Shown here one piece after another: positions 44,701 through 54,291 of a stretch of DNA of 64,000 nucleotides. Position 1 is the first letter of the stretch. Every line of letters begins with the position of its first letter. The stretch comes from Mucilaginibacter sp. PAMB04168. Its GTDB lineage: Bacteria > Bacteroidota > Bacteroidia > Sphingobacteriales > Sphingobacteriaceae. The notes under the pieces were generated by a model. It did not search any database. It saw only the letters and a program-made list of their open reading frames with translations, and was not told where the DNA came from. A program made the translations under genes and the position numbers. The stretch is taken from assembly GCF_039634365.2 (NCBI RefSeq), contig NZ_CP155079.2, forward strand, positions 868,001-932,000, written 5' to 3'.

Positions 44701-45236
44701 TAATCAATGATCGTGATCGCACAATGATCAGCAACAGCAATCCTAAGCATTACGGAGGTTTTAGTAACAACTTTACTTATAAAAACTTTGATTTAAGCGT
44801 GTTGTTCAACTGGTCGTACGGTAACGAGGTGCTTAACCTTGGCCGGTCAAAACTCGAAGCCGGACAATCATTTTTTGCCAACGTTACGCAAGAATACTGG
44901 GACCATCGCTGGTTACCCGAGAGACCATCTAACGAATACCCAATCCTTAATGAACAAAGCAAACTGGATGTATCATCATACTACGTTGAGGATGCTTCGT
45001 TCTTACGCTTAAGAAACATGACCATTGGTTACACGCTTAACAAGTCAGCTTTCCTGAAAAAAATAGGCGTTAGCGGCATAAGAATATACGCTACAGGCGT
45101 AAACCTTTACACCTGGACTAATTACAAGGGCTTTGATCCGGAAGTTGCTTCTTACACTCCCTTACTACCAGGTGTCGACAATATATCTTACCCGCGCGAA
45201 CGGTCGGTAATATTTGGGCTAAACTTTAAATTTTAA
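41724..45236 (+). CDS. SusC/RagA TonB-linked outer-membrane transporter with STN domain
   Basis: 1170 residues. Signal peptide (MKLTFALLLLALLEVSATAIAQ from an internal Met), STN domain (VSLNQRNATLKVVLEEIRK, about 45-115) for signalling to FecR, a carboxypeptidase-regulatory-like beta sandwich (IKGTVTDEDKQPLPGVNIRLKG), TonB box region, plug (VVVGYGTQRKSDVTGSV, VLKDASATAIFGSRGANG) and a 22-strand barrel to the C-terminal VIFGLNFKF. It imports oligosaccharides with the SusD below. The start could be ATG 41724 or ATG 41790. A 19-codon frame (41728-41787) overlaps the first in another frame. Confidence 0.95.
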   Translation: MYENFTAKICRCYFYAQKPLLIMKLTFALLLLALLEVSATAIAQKVSLNQRNATLKVVLEEIRKQSGYEILYDAELIKQVRNVTVTVEQVSVDEALKKCLDNQPLTYVIKNKTIAIIPIRPTQNAPGAAIQIKGTVTDEDKQPLPGVNIRLKGGGVAAVTSATGQFSISVPDANAVLVFSMVGYESREVKVPGDNTQITVTLKQISSRLDDIVVVGYGTQRKSDVTGSVAGIKEREIQQAKSVSFMEAMQGRLSGVQVTSSSGEPGSAVNVTIRGTNSFNAGTQPLYVIDGVQIDVNNAEAASSGRGSTSLTNPLAGINPSDITSMEVLKDASATAIFGSRGANGVIVITTKSGKNNSSTLEFNTYGGIAWAPKHIPMLGAQDYAYYRFATLTADGNYAIDVNNDKVIDFRDQVKDLSGEVSHDWQKEALRHAATQSYNVSYSGGNSRTNFLTSASYLNQQGVLINNKYERYSLLMKINHNATERLKLGANVNLSHAIGSGVASNGGNDVPNYIGLMQMLVMTRPVNAPDPTQLALDPDGGSFSNPLDFANLSYKRSPLSRVLTDINANYRIVNGLNLDARAGAILTFSKNGEFYPSTVSWGYPVNGLALLNTSNTTNWYQTTTLTWNKRFAKNHSFTALAGFEVNSYQQEASSWIGQGFDVQNINPIDNISTANVLPAPPSTDKQRYVRVSQFARINYSFKDKYLLTATLRNDASSKLAEGNKSARFPSIGLAWRASKENFLKNVSAISDLKFRGSFGLTGNERIPPYQSLSTLAPVYYSTPNNTASLGFAPNLIANPILTWETTKAYDAGFDLSLLKDRISVTADVYLKQTKDLLLQADVPAQSGFMRQYQNLGQIDNRGLEVALNTINIRTGNFNWSSNINISMNRNKVVSLGSVSFIPVTVRGGVISTVGRVIVGQPIGTAYGYVFDGIYQISDFGIKTTAGAAVDPSTITSANIANFVYTPNSGVPAMSTRSARPGDKKFKDLNGDGVINDRDRTMISNSNPKHYGGFSNNFTYKNFDLSVLFNWSYGNEVLNLGRSKLEAGQSFFANVTQEYWDHRWLPERPSNEYPILNEQSKLDVSSYYVEDASFLRLRNMTIGYTLNKSAFLKKIGVSGIRIYATGVNLYTWTNYKGFDPEVASYTPLLPGVDNISYPRERSVIFGLNFKF
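41728..41787 (+). other. Possible leader reading frame before SusC
   Basis: ATG 41728 opens 19 codons (MKILLQKFAGAISMRKNLY) ending in TAA two bases before ATG 41790 of the SusC frame. The peptide looks like the N-terminus of SusC proteins in relatives, so it is either a coupled leader or evidence of a past frameshift that moved the start. Confidence 0.35.
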
Positions 45237-45238
45237 TT

Positions 45239-46873
45239 ATGAATCGTATACTTACTATTATGATAGCAGCACTTGCCCTTGTATGCGGTTCGTGCAAAAA
45301 GTTATTAGAAGAAAAGCCTTCCTCGGTGGTATCTACCGGCAATTTTTACCAAACTGCAAGTGATGCCGAACTGGCTTTAACCGGAATTTATGATGTGCTT
45401 AACACTCCCAGTGTACAAGGGTTAGGCAACCAGGCGCTTTGGGGCCGTGGTATACATTACATGACCAACCTTGGGGTTGATGATCTTTCGCAGGACGTTA
45501 GGTTTAGCGTTGGTGTACCCGAACTGGTACCATTTTATAACTACACCTACACATCTGAAAACCTACTTATATGGTACTCATATTTTACCTTTTATGCAGG
45601 TATAAACAGGGCCAACTTTGTAATCGACAAAGTTCCATCGATTAACATGAACGCTACCCGCCGTGCACAAATAGTTGGCGAGGCCAAACTTTTACGCGGG
45701 TTGTTTTATACTTATTTAGGTTGGCTATGGGGTGGTGTGCCGCTGATCACTAAAACCGATCCTGATTTTACTTCGCCGAGGTCAACCTTGCAGCAAGTAC
45801 TTCAACAGGCTAAAGATGACTTGAAAGCTGCTTACGATGTGTTGCCAAGCCGCAATGCCACAGCTGGCCGCATGAACAAGTATTCGGCATCAGGCTTTTT
45901 AGCCAAGGTGTATCTGTATGAAGCATCGGGCAAGCAAAACAATGTTGGCCAGGATCTCAACTTTCCGCTTAACAGTTTTGATTATGTTAATGTAGCCGCC
46001 TCATATGCCGAAGCGCTTAAATATTGCAAGGATATATACGATAATAGCGGTTACAAGCTTTTAAGGCCATACAATAACCTATTCTTATCAGCTACAGAAG
46101 CTATAGCACGCGATGAAAATATGATGATTGTGCAATCGGGCGCGGGCGGTAACCAGGAGTATATTCTTTTTTCACAACTTGCGGGGCCAAGGGGTAATAC
46201 GCGCGACAACAGTGGTACAAGTGGTTTTTTACGCCCCGTACGCGAATCATATACCAAGTTTAACGCAAACGATGGCCGTATTACTTGCTTTAGTGGATTA
46301 TTAAATACCACTACCAATTTCACTACCGTAAACGGGTATAAGTATTACACCCCTGATCCCATAGCTGCAAACCTAGCTAATTTATCAACCAATAAATGGC
46401 GCGAAGATGATACCAAAGCACGCGCCGCCAGAGGTGTGGTAGTTTGGGGCGGAGAGGCCGATTTTGCTATACTACGATTTGCCGACATCATACTCATGTA
46501 TGCCGAGGCTCGCTTCCAAACCGGCGACGAGGCCGGAGCGAGGACACTCTTAAGAGAGGTGAGGCTACGTGCTTGCGCAGATGATGTTGCCAAAACCAAT
46601 CTCATTACTACCGCTTACCTTAAACCCAGCTTTATGGATGAGCTAATGGATGAGCGCGGACGCGAACTTTTTGCTGAAGGCTGGCGAAGGATTGACCTGA
46701 TACGTACCGGAAGAATAGCAAGCGTGGTAAGCAGTTTGAGCACCACCGTTATGTTTACCGGGCAAGACCCTGTTTCGGTTAAGCAAAACTTTCAGCCGTA
46801 TAAAATATGGTATCCTATACCAAGCCGAGATATAGCAACAAACCCTAGCCTTATTCAAAACCCGGGTTACTAA
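45239..46873 (+). CDS. SusD/RagB outer-membrane glycan-binding lipoprotein
   Basis: 544 residues, two bases after the SusC stop. Lipobox VCGSC (about 15-19) then KKLLEEKPSSVVSTGNFYQTASDAELALTGIYD in short landmarks (KPSSVVSTGNFY), the classic SusD start. TPR-like helices and the C-terminal SusD domain ending with KIWYPIPSRDI and NPSLIQNPGY, also typical. It sits over the SusC barrel as a lid and captures the glycan at the cell surface. Confidence 0.95.
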   Translation: MNRILTIMIAALALVCGSCKKLLEEKPSSVVSTGNFYQTASDAELALTGIYDVLNTPSVQGLGNQALWGRGIHYMTNLGVDDLSQDVRFSVGVPELVPFYNYTYTSENLLIWYSYFTFYAGINRANFVIDKVPSINMNATRRAQIVGEAKLLRGLFYTYLGWLWGGVPLITKTDPDFTSPRSTLQQVLQQAKDDLKAAYDVLPSRNATAGRMNKYSASGFLAKVYLYEASGKQNNVGQDLNFPLNSFDYVNVAASYAEALKYCKDIYDNSGYKLLRPYNNLFLSATEAIARDENMMIVQSGAGGNQEYILFSQLAGPRGNTRDNSGTSGFLRPVRESYTKFNANDGRITCFSGLLNTTTNFTTVNGYKYYTPDPIAANLANLSTNKWREDDTKARAARGVVVWGGEADFAILRFADIILMYAEARFQTGDEAGARTLLREVRLRACADDVAKTNLITTAYLKPSFMDELMDERGRELFAEGWRRIDLIRTGRIASVVSSLSTTVMFTGQDPVSVKQNFQPYKIWYPIPSRDIATNPSLIQNPGY

Positions 46874-47013
46874 GTTTTAATAAAGGACTGCTATAATATA
46901 AAAATCGGTTGGGCAACGGGTGCATTATTGCTCCGTCAGTGGGTTCCTATTGCCCGGCCGTTTTTATGATGATTCAAAAAAATGCTGTAACTATCGCAGC
47001 AAGCCTATGTACC

Positions 47014-49221
47014 ATGAGAAACTTTTTTTGCCTTTTGTTTTGTGTTTGCATTTGCAAGTTGGCTTACCCGCAACAGTTGCAGGTGGTTAATTATGTTGAC
47101 CCTTTTATTGGTACAGGTGGTACCGGGCATACGTATCCGGGAGCCACAGTACCCAACGGAATGGTGCAGCTAAGCCCCGAAACCGGTTACGCTGGCTGGA
47201 ATTATTGTGCCGGTTACCGGCATGAAGATAGTACCATTTTGGGCTTTTCGCACACCCACCTAAGCGGAACCGGAGCGTTAGACCTGGGCGACATTTTATT
47301 GATGCCATTTACCGGCAAAGTATCGCCTCAGGAGTATTACAAAAGCTTTTTCTCTCATCAGGACGAAAAAGCAAGTGCGGGTTACTACGCAGTAAAGCTG
47401 AAAACGTTCGGCGTAAAGGCCGAACTTACCGCATCGGCTCATGTAGGTGTGCATCGTTACAGTTATCCGGCCAAACAAGTTGCCAATTTACTGCTCGATC
47501 TACGCCATGGCTTGGTGGGCGAAACCCCCGGCAATCTTGACAGGCATGTGATGGAAAGCAATTTCAAAATGGAGAACCGCACTACGCTATCAGGTTATAC
47601 TATTACCAACGGATGGGCAGGTCGCAAACATGTGTACTTCGTAATGCAGCTTAATCAGCCTTTTAGCAGCTACACCTGGGTGTCTGATTCTACCGCCAAG
47701 CGCAACCAAAGGGTAGTATTCCATTTTACTCAACCCGACCGTTCGCAGGTAATTGTTAAAGTGGGTATATCCAGCGTAAGTATCGAAAATGCACGTCAAA
47801 ACCTAAAAGAAGAGGCGGGCAATGTTGACTTTGATCAACTGCACCAACGCGCCCGCCAACAATGGGAACGCGAACTTGCCTGTGTAGATATTGACGCTTC
47901 AAAGTCCCAAAAGCAAATTTTTTATACGGCCTTGTATCATGCCCTGGTTGCACCAAACAATATTGCCGATATTAACGGGCAATACCGCGGTGCTGATAAT
48001 AAAGTTTATACATCGCCCGGTAAAGCGTACTACTCTACCTTGTCATTATGGGATACCTTCAGGGCACTAAACCCGCTGTACACTATCCTGTATCCTCAAA
48101 AAACAAACGGTATTGTAGCCAGTATGATTGACCACTACAAGGTTGTTGGCTACCTGCCTATATGGACTTTATGGGGGCATGAAAATTTTTGCATGATTGG
48201 CAACCATGCCGTGCCTGTTATTGCCGATGCTTACCTGAAAGGCATACGTAATTATGATACCGCCAAGGCTTATGAGGCTATGCGCACAAGTCTTACCGCT
48301 AATCATCGCAACTCCGAATGGGAACTTTATAACAAATATGGCTACCTGCCATCTAACCTTTACAAAGTAGAGTCTGTATCAACGACGCTCGAGAATGGGG
48401 TGGACGACTGGAGCGCAGCGCAGGTGGCTAAAGCAATGGGCAAAACGGCCGACTATCAGATGTTTATCAAACGGTCTGGCTTTTATAAAAACCTTTTCGA
48501 TCGTTCAACCAACTTAATGCGCGGCAAAAACAGCGACGGAACGTGGGTGAAACCTTTCGATCAGTTCAAGATATCTCACGCCAATACATCGGGAGGTGAT
48601 TACACCGAGGGTAACGCCTGGCACTACAGCTGGCACGTTATGCAGGATGTAGACGGATTGATGAATCTCTATGGTGGTAAAAAACGTTTCGTATCAAAGC
48701 TTGATAGTCTTTTTGCGCTTGATTCAAAAGTTTATGGCGATGGTGCCACTGTTGATGTAAGCGGCCTTATTGGTCAGTATGTACAAGGTAACGAACCTAG
48801 CCATCATGTGGCTTATTTGTATACACTGGCCGGCGCGCCTTACAAAACACAGGAAAAGATAAATACGATTATAAACACCTTATACAGCAACCAGCCCGAT
48901 GGGCTGAGCGGTAACGATGACTGCGGGCAAATGAGTGCCTGGTATATATTCAGTACACTGGGTTTTTACCCTGTAAATCCGGCTTCGGGGCAATATGTGT
49001 TTGGGGTGCCTGCGTTTAAAAAGGCAACCTTAAAGTTAGGCGGCAAGTCTTTTGTTGTGGAAGCAAAAAACTTGAGCGATCGTAACCGTTACATAAGCCG
49101 CATACAACTGAACGGCAAGCCTTACACACTGCCTTACATCACCCACGCTGCTATCATGAAAGGTGGACAACTCACCTTTGAGATGACGGATAAGCCATCT
49201 ATAGCCTCACTAACCAATTAA
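47014..49221 (+). CDS. GH92 family glycosidase (alpha-mannosidase type)
   Basis: 735 residues from ATG 47014, which gives the signal peptide NFFCLLFCVCICKLAYPQQ; the 35 extra upstream residues are not signal-like. The GH92 start is unmistakable: VDPFIGTGGTGHTYPGATVP, GMVQLSPETG, and GFSHTHLSGTG; later GNDDCGQMSAWYIFSTLGFYP. Known members are calcium-dependent exo-alpha-mannosidases. No second mannan-type enzyme is in the locus, so its substrate here may be a side chain or a different linkage. Confidence 0.93.
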   Translation: MRNFFCLLFCVCICKLAYPQQLQVVNYVDPFIGTGGTGHTYPGATVPNGMVQLSPETGYAGWNYCAGYRHEDSTILGFSHTHLSGTGALDLGDILLMPFTGKVSPQEYYKSFFSHQDEKASAGYYAVKLKTFGVKAELTASAHVGVHRYSYPAKQVANLLLDLRHGLVGETPGNLDRHVMESNFKMENRTTLSGYTITNGWAGRKHVYFVMQLNQPFSSYTWVSDSTAKRNQRVVFHFTQPDRSQVIVKVGISSVSIENARQNLKEEAGNVDFDQLHQRARQQWERELACVDIDASKSQKQIFYTALYHALVAPNNIADINGQYRGADNKVYTSPGKAYYSTLSLWDTFRALNPLYTILYPQKTNGIVASMIDHYKVVGYLPIWTLWGHENFCMIGNHAVPVIADAYLKGIRNYDTAKAYEAMRTSLTANHRNSEWELYNKYGYLPSNLYKVESVSTTLENGVDDWSAAQVAKAMGKTADYQMFIKRSGFYKNLFDRSTNLMRGKNSDGTWVKPFDQFKISHANTSGGDYTEGNAWHYSWHVMQDVDGLMNLYGGKKRFVSKLDSLFALDSKVYGDGATVDVSGLIGQYVQGNEPSHHVAYLYTLAGAPYKTQEKINTIINTLYSNQPDGLSGNDDCGQMSAWYIFSTLGFYPVNPASGQYVFGVPAFKKATLKLGGKSFVVEAKNLSDRNRYISRIQLNGKPYTLPYITHAAIMKGGQLTFEMTDKPSIASLTN

Positions 49222-49234
49222 CATAAACTAAACT

Positions 49235-49939
49235 ATGAAAAGGATTTTAAAAATGATAACTGTTGCAGCTTATTTGGCTGCGCTTACGTCATTTGTAAAT
49301 TATAAACCTTTCAGGCTATTTGTACTTGGCGATAGTATATCACTCCAGTACGGCACTGATTTGAGTAGGTTTTTGGGTGATGGATATACCATCGAAAGAA
49401 AGACAGGCGATTCTGTAGCATTTAAAAATCTTGACATTCCCGTAGGTTCCAACGGTGGCGATTCGCGCATGGTACTCAAATACCTTAAAAGCAAAGTAAA
49501 CGACCCATCCTTTAACCCCGATCTTTTTGTGCTCAACTGTGGTTTGCACGATGTAAAGAAGGATCCAACCACTGGTAAGGTTGCGGTTGAAGAAGCCGAT
49601 TACCGCAGCAACCTGGAACAGATTTATAAGCTTATCTCACAAAAAAAGATTCCGATGATGTGGGTAAGAACCACTGGTATCATTGATTCTATACATCGGC
49701 GAAATAAAGGGTTTAATCGCTTTAATAAAGACATTAAACTGTACAATCAGATAGCCGATGAGGTGTTCATCGCCCATCAGGTGCCCGAAATAGACCTTTT
49801 TACTTTTACCGAGGCCCAGGGAGACAACCGTTTTGTAGATCATGCACACTATACACCCGAGGTACGCAAGCTTCAGGCCGCTTACATAGCAGGCTCTATC
49901 CGGTTATGGAAACAAACATTAAACTTTAAGACTAAGTAA
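49235..49939 (+). CDS. SGNH hydrolase, exported
   Basis: 234 residues with a signal peptide (ILKMITVAAYLAALTSFV). The serine is in FVLGDSISLQYG (block I), block III reads LNCGLHDVKKD and the catalytic Asp-His is in VDHAHYTPE. Likely a carbohydrate O-acetylesterase of the periplasm. It begins 13 bases after GH92 and ends five bases before GH97. Confidence 0.85.
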   Translation: MKRILKMITVAAYLAALTSFVNYKPFRLFVLGDSISLQYGTDLSRFLGDGYTIERKTGDSVAFKNLDIPVGSNGGDSRMVLKYLKSKVNDPSFNPDLFVLNCGLHDVKKDPTTGKVAVEEADYRSNLEQIYKLISQKKIPMMWVRTTGIIDSIHRRNKGFNRFNKDIKLYNQIADEVFIAHQVPEIDLFTFTEAQGDNRFVDHAHYTPEVRKLQAAYIAGSIRLWKQTLNFKTK

Positions 49940-49944
49940 AACTC

Positions 49945-52014
49945 ATGCAAAATATCACCCATCATATAAACACTAATCAATCCACGCCATTGTCGGGTCG
50001 TGCCAGGCGTTTAGGGCGCAATATGTCGTGCTGCTTATTGGCTGCGGCAATGTTGTTATTAACGCTTAATCACACCGCGCAGGCACAAAACGGTAAGCAC
50101 TACGAGCTAAAATCGCCCGATCAAAAGATTTCTGTTGCAGTTAGTGCCGGTAGTGCCTTGCTATGGTCGGTAAAGCACAATAGTACTGAGGTAATTAAAC
50201 CTTCGGCTATAGCTGTACAATTGCAGGGAATGTTCTTGGGCAGTAATGTAAAGGTGGTCAGCGCAAAGCAGCGCGATGTGAATAACGTTATTAAAACCAC
50301 CTTTTACAAAAGGGCCGAAGTGGACGACAAGTATCATGAACTGGTGCTTGATTGTAAAGGTGGATACCAGGTTCAGTTCAGGGTATATAATGAAGGCGTG
50401 GCCTATCGGTTTGTGCTCAATCATAAAGATTCGGTTACCGTACTATCTGAGCTATCAACCTTTGATTTTGCTGGCACTCCTACAGCCTATATCCCTTACG
50501 TTGACCCTAAGCGCAGCGCCGCCGATAGGTATCAATCATCATTTGAGAATATTTACACTCATTTACCGCTGGCCTCAGCAGCGAAAGATTCACTAGCTTT
50601 TTTACCATTGTTGGTTGAACTTGCTGATGGAAAGAAAGCAGTAATTACAGAGGCAGACCTGGAAGATTATCCGGGCATGTATCTTAAAAAGGGTAGTTCG
50701 CCCAACGCTCTTATTTCAGATATGGCACCCGCTCCTAAAAATGAGAAGCGCGGTGGATATAACAATGTACAATCGGTAGTTACCGGACGTGAAAATTATA
50801 TAGCTAAAATTAGCGGCAAACGTACCTTGCCATGGCGCTTAATAGCTATAAGCGAGCAGGACAAGGATTTGCTCGATAACGATTTGGTGTATAACCTGGC
50901 CTCCCCATCCCGTGTGGCCAATACCGGTTGGATCAAACCGGGCAAGGTTGCCTGGGATTGGTGGAACGACTGGAATATATCAAAGGTTGACTTTAGGGCT
51001 GGTATCAACACCACTACCTATAAGTATTACATTGATTTTGCTGCCGCCAACAAGCTGGAATATATTATGCTTGATGAAGGATGGTCGGAAAAGGCCGACA
51101 TTATGAAGATCATACCTGATTTGAACCTGCAGGAAATCATTGACTATGGCCGCAGTAAAAATGTAGGTGTTTGGTTATGGACAGGTATGTATACCTTGAA
51201 CGAAAAAATGGATGAGGCTTATAACCACTACGCTAAAATGGGTATTAAAGGTTTTAAAATAGATTTTATAAACCGCGATGACCAAAAAATGGTGGGCTTT
51301 TACTACAAAGCCGCCAAAAAAGCTGCCGAGTGGAACTTATTGGTAGATTTTCATGGAGCTTACAAGCCAACCGGCTTAAACAGAACGTACCCAAACGTAC
51401 TGAATTTTGAAGGCGTTTTTGGTATTGAAAGCTTTAAGGCACTGCGCAAAGAGGTTGATTTTCCGGGTTATGAAACTTTAGTGCCCTACATCAGGATGCT
51501 GGCGGGCCCGCTTGACCATACACCCGGCGCTATGCGTAACGCTACTAAAAAGCAATATGTTACATCGTACAGTATGCCTATGAGCCAGGGAACCCGTTGC
51601 CACCAGGTAGCGTTGTATATTACCTATGAGGCACCGCTTAATATGCTTTCTGATAATCCCACGGTTTACATGAAGGAGCAGGAAACCACCGATTTTATTG
51701 CAGCCATACCTACGGTTTTTGATGAAACCGTACCGCTTGGCGGCAAAGTAGGCGAGTATACCGTTTTGGCGCGCCGTAAAGGGAACCAGTGGTTTGTAGC
51801 TGCACTTAACAACTGGACGGCCCGCGATATTGAGGTCGATCTTTCGCCATTGGGTAAAACTGCTTTTAGCGCTGTAGTTATGAAAGACGGCATAAACGCC
51901 GACCGCGATGCCACCGACTATAAAAAGGAAAGTGCAACCGTGAATCCTGGCAGTAAAATTAAGGTAAGGCTTGCACCGGGTGGTGGTTGGGCTGCACGTT
52001 TAACAGCCAAGTAA
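49945..52014 (+). CDS. GH97 family glycosidase, probable retaining (alpha-galactosidase-like) subtype
   Basis: 689 residues with an N-terminal signal region (MSCCLLAAAMLLLTL from Met 27). Family landmarks: N-terminal beta-sandwich, WDWWNDWNIS, YIMLDEGW, GVWLWTGMY, GIKGFKIDFINRDDQ and PGYETLVPYIRMLAGPLDHTPG (shown in part). The aspartate in KIDF corresponds to the nucleophile position of the retaining alpha-galactosidase subgroup rather than to the inverting SusB type. This fits a galactose-bearing substrate. Confidence 0.88.
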   Translation: MQNITHHINTNQSTPLSGRARRLGRNMSCCLLAAAMLLLTLNHTAQAQNGKHYELKSPDQKISVAVSAGSALLWSVKHNSTEVIKPSAIAVQLQGMFLGSNVKVVSAKQRDVNNVIKTTFYKRAEVDDKYHELVLDCKGGYQVQFRVYNEGVAYRFVLNHKDSVTVLSELSTFDFAGTPTAYIPYVDPKRSAADRYQSSFENIYTHLPLASAAKDSLAFLPLLVELADGKKAVITEADLEDYPGMYLKKGSSPNALISDMAPAPKNEKRGGYNNVQSVVTGRENYIAKISGKRTLPWRLIAISEQDKDLLDNDLVYNLASPSRVANTGWIKPGKVAWDWWNDWNISKVDFRAGINTTTYKYYIDFAAANKLEYIMLDEGWSEKADIMKIIPDLNLQEIIDYGRSKNVGVWLWTGMYTLNEKMDEAYNHYAKMGIKGFKIDFINRDDQKMVGFYYKAAKKAAEWNLLVDFHGAYKPTGLNRTYPNVLNFEGVFGIESFKALRKEVDFPGYETLVPYIRMLAGPLDHTPGAMRNATKKQYVTSYSMPMSQGTRCHQVALYITYEAPLNMLSDNPTVYMKEQETTDFIAAIPTVFDETVPLGGKVGEYTVLARRKGNQWFVAALNNWTARDIEVDLSPLGKTAFSAVVMKDGINADRDATDYKKESATVNPGSKIKVRLAPGGGWAARLTAK

Positions 52015-52050
52015 TAAACTCCGTCAACCAATTTATAAAAAACTATGTAT

Positions 52051-52833
52051 ATGAAAAGAATTAAGTTTTTACTATGCCTGTTAACTACCGGCATGTGCTT
52101 CATATTCATCTCTTTTGTTAAACGCGATAAACCTACCATATACCTGGTAGGCGATTCTACCGTTGCAGGCGGCTGGGGAAAGCTTATGTACCGTTATTTT
52201 GATACCACCAAGGTGAGCATTCAAAACAGGGCTGTGTCGGGTACCAGCAGCCGTACATTTTACACAGGTGTATTTCATGACCCATCGCTGGTTAAAAACG
52301 GCATGTGGAAACCTATAGTTAAGCAGTTAAAACGCGGCGATGTAGTATTCATCCAATTCGGGCATAATGATGACAGCCCGGTTAATGACACCCTACGTGC
52401 AAGAGGCAGCCTCAGAGGTACCGGTGATGACTCAACTGTTTTACAAAACCATTTCACTAAAAGCAAAGAGGTGGTGCATACTTATGGCTGGTATTTATCG
52501 CGCATGGTTGATGAAGCAGAGGCCAAAGGCACTACAGTAGTAATTTGTTCGCCTGTACCTAAAGACAAATGGAAAGATGGCAAAATAGACCGGGTAAATG
52601 AAAGCTATGGCAAATGGGGTAAGGAAGTAGCCGAAAAAAAGGCGGCTTTGTTTCTGGATCTGAACAACATTATAGGAGACAGGTACCAGGAGCAAGGACA
52701 GGAAGCCACAGCTAAATATTTTATTAATGACCACGTACACCCAACTACCGAAGGAGCACAGGCAGGTGCACTTACTGTAGTTGATTTTATTAAAAACGGC
52801 AACCTTAAAATCAAAGATTATTTAACGCAATAA
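52051..52833 (+). CDS. CE12-type rhamnogalacturonan acetylesterase
   Basis: 260 residues with a signal peptide (FLLCLLTTGMCFIFISF). SGNH motifs: IYLVGDSTVAGGWG (serine), RAVSGTSSRTF (glycine), QFGHNDD (asparagine) and DHVHPTTEGAQ (Asp-His). This combination is typical of CE12 enzymes that remove acetyl groups from rhamnogalacturonan. ATG 52051 is preferred over 52045. Its presence is the best clue that the locus targets acetylated pectin. Confidence 0.9.
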   Translation: MKRIKFLLCLLTTGMCFIFISFVKRDKPTIYLVGDSTVAGGWGKLMYRYFDTTKVSIQNRAVSGTSSRTFYTGVFHDPSLVKNGMWKPIVKQLKRGDVVFIQFGHNDDSPVNDTLRARGSLRGTGDDSTVLQNHFTKSKEVVHTYGWYLSRMVDEAEAKGTTVVICSPVPKDKWKDGKIDRVNESYGKWGKEVAEKKAALFLDLNNIIGDRYQEQGQEATAKYFINDHVHPTTEGAQAGALTVVDFIKNGNLKIKDYLTQ

Positions 52834-52859
52834 TTGTCTGTATCCAATATACATTGGCC

Positions 52860-54254
52860 ATGAAAAAGAACATAAAACACTTACTAATTATACTGGCTTT
52901 CTTTGCTTCAGTCTATAACGCTTCGGCCAAAGATTACCTCATTACCGATTTTGGTGCTAAGGCCGATGCCAAAACCGACAATACTGCCGCTATACAAAAA
53001 GCAATTGATGATTGCAGCGCTAAAGGCGGCGGCAAGGTGGTTGTACCGGGTGGAGAATTTGCCTCAAGGATGATATCCCTGAAATCAAACATAAACCTGC
53101 ACCTGGAGGCAGGGGCAAAAATCAGCGCCATTGCTAACGGCTTCAAGTACACCAGCCTGGTAATGGGCAACGAAGTGCAAAACGTTTCGGTTACTGGTAG
53201 CGGTACGCTTTTTGGCAACGGCGGTAATTTTACCATTGGCGAAGAAGCACCCAACCGCCCGTATATTATATTTTTTAAAAATTGTAAAAACGTATTGGTC
53301 GAAGATGTCCATCTTTTACAATCAGCATCATGGACGCTTCGCCTGTTCGGCAGCGAACATGTAACCGTTAGGGGCGTGTCCATTTACTCGCATGCCAACT
53401 TAAATAATGATGGTATTGATATAGATGGTAAGGACATCATTATAACAGGATGCCATATTGACTCGGGCGATGATGCCATTTGCCTTAAAAGCGAGGATTC
53501 CACCAAACGTGTTACCGAAAACATCACCATAACCAATTGTATAGCCGCATCAAACTGTAACCTTATTAAAATGGGCACAGGGTCAATTGGCGGCTTCAAA
53601 AACATATCTATCAGTAACTGCACATTGCGTCGGGCCACCGAATCGCCGTTTCATAAATGGGCAGATAAGGCCGATCATTACATAGGTTTGCCTATCAGCG
53701 GCATATCAGGCATTGCCTTAGAGATTGTGGACGGAGGCATTCTAGATCAGGTAAGCATAACCAATATTACCATGACGGGGGTGCAAACACCCCTATTTAT
53801 GCGGTTAGGCAGTCGTAAAAACCCTACCGGGAGCTTTAAAAATGTGGTTATATCAAACGTCACAGCCACGTGCCATAGCCGTATGTCGAGCATGATTGCA
53901 GGTGTGCCCGGATTCAATATTGAGAATGTAACCTTACGGGATATTTTGATAAACAGTCAGGGCGGCGGTACCCGTGAGGATGCTGAGCGTAAAGTACCTG
54001 AAAAAGAGCAGGAGTACCCCGAAAACCGCATTTTTGGCTGGACCATACCTGCCTCGGGTTTGTTCGTGCGGCATGCCAACAACATCAATATCGATAACTT
54101 TCAGGTAAGGTTAGCCGCTCCTGACGCCCGCCCCGCATTATACCTTGATGATGTGAAACAGCTTAAAGCAACAAATATAAAAGTGGACGGCGAGTATATA
54201 ACTGATGAAGCGGTGTACAAAGCCAATGATGTTAACACTTTGGTAAACCAGTAA
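52860..54254 (+). CDS. GH28 family polygalacturonase-like enzyme
   Basis: 464 residues from ATG 52860. Signal peptide ending YNASAKD, then a right-handed beta-helix. FGAKADAKTDNTAAIQKAI is the usual N-terminal marker of pectinase helices. Catalytic aspartates are in NNDGIDIDG (about 182-190) and DSGDDAICLKS (about 200-210), followed by CNLIKMGTGSIGG. Cleaves or trims galacturonic-acid-containing chains; exo or endo mode not predictable. Confidence 0.92.
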   Translation: MKKNIKHLLIILAFFASVYNASAKDYLITDFGAKADAKTDNTAAIQKAIDDCSAKGGGKVVVPGGEFASRMISLKSNINLHLEAGAKISAIANGFKYTSLVMGNEVQNVSVTGSGTLFGNGGNFTIGEEAPNRPYIIFFKNCKNVLVEDVHLLQSASWTLRLFGSEHVTVRGVSIYSHANLNNDGIDIDGKDIIITGCHIDSGDDAICLKSEDSTKRVTENITITNCIAASNCNLIKMGTGSIGGFKNISISNCTLRRATESPFHKWADKADHYIGLPISGISGIALEIVDGGILDQVSITNITMTGVQTPLFMRLGSRKNPTGSFKNVVISNVTATCHSRMSSMIAGVPGFNIENVTLRDILINSQGGGTREDAERKVPEKEQEYPENRIFGWTIPASGLFVRHANNINIDNFQVRLAAPDARPALYLDDVKQLKATNIKVDGEYITDEAVYKANDVNTLVNQ

Positions 54255-54291
54255 CAAACATCAATCTTTCAACCTTGCATTCAACATTGAA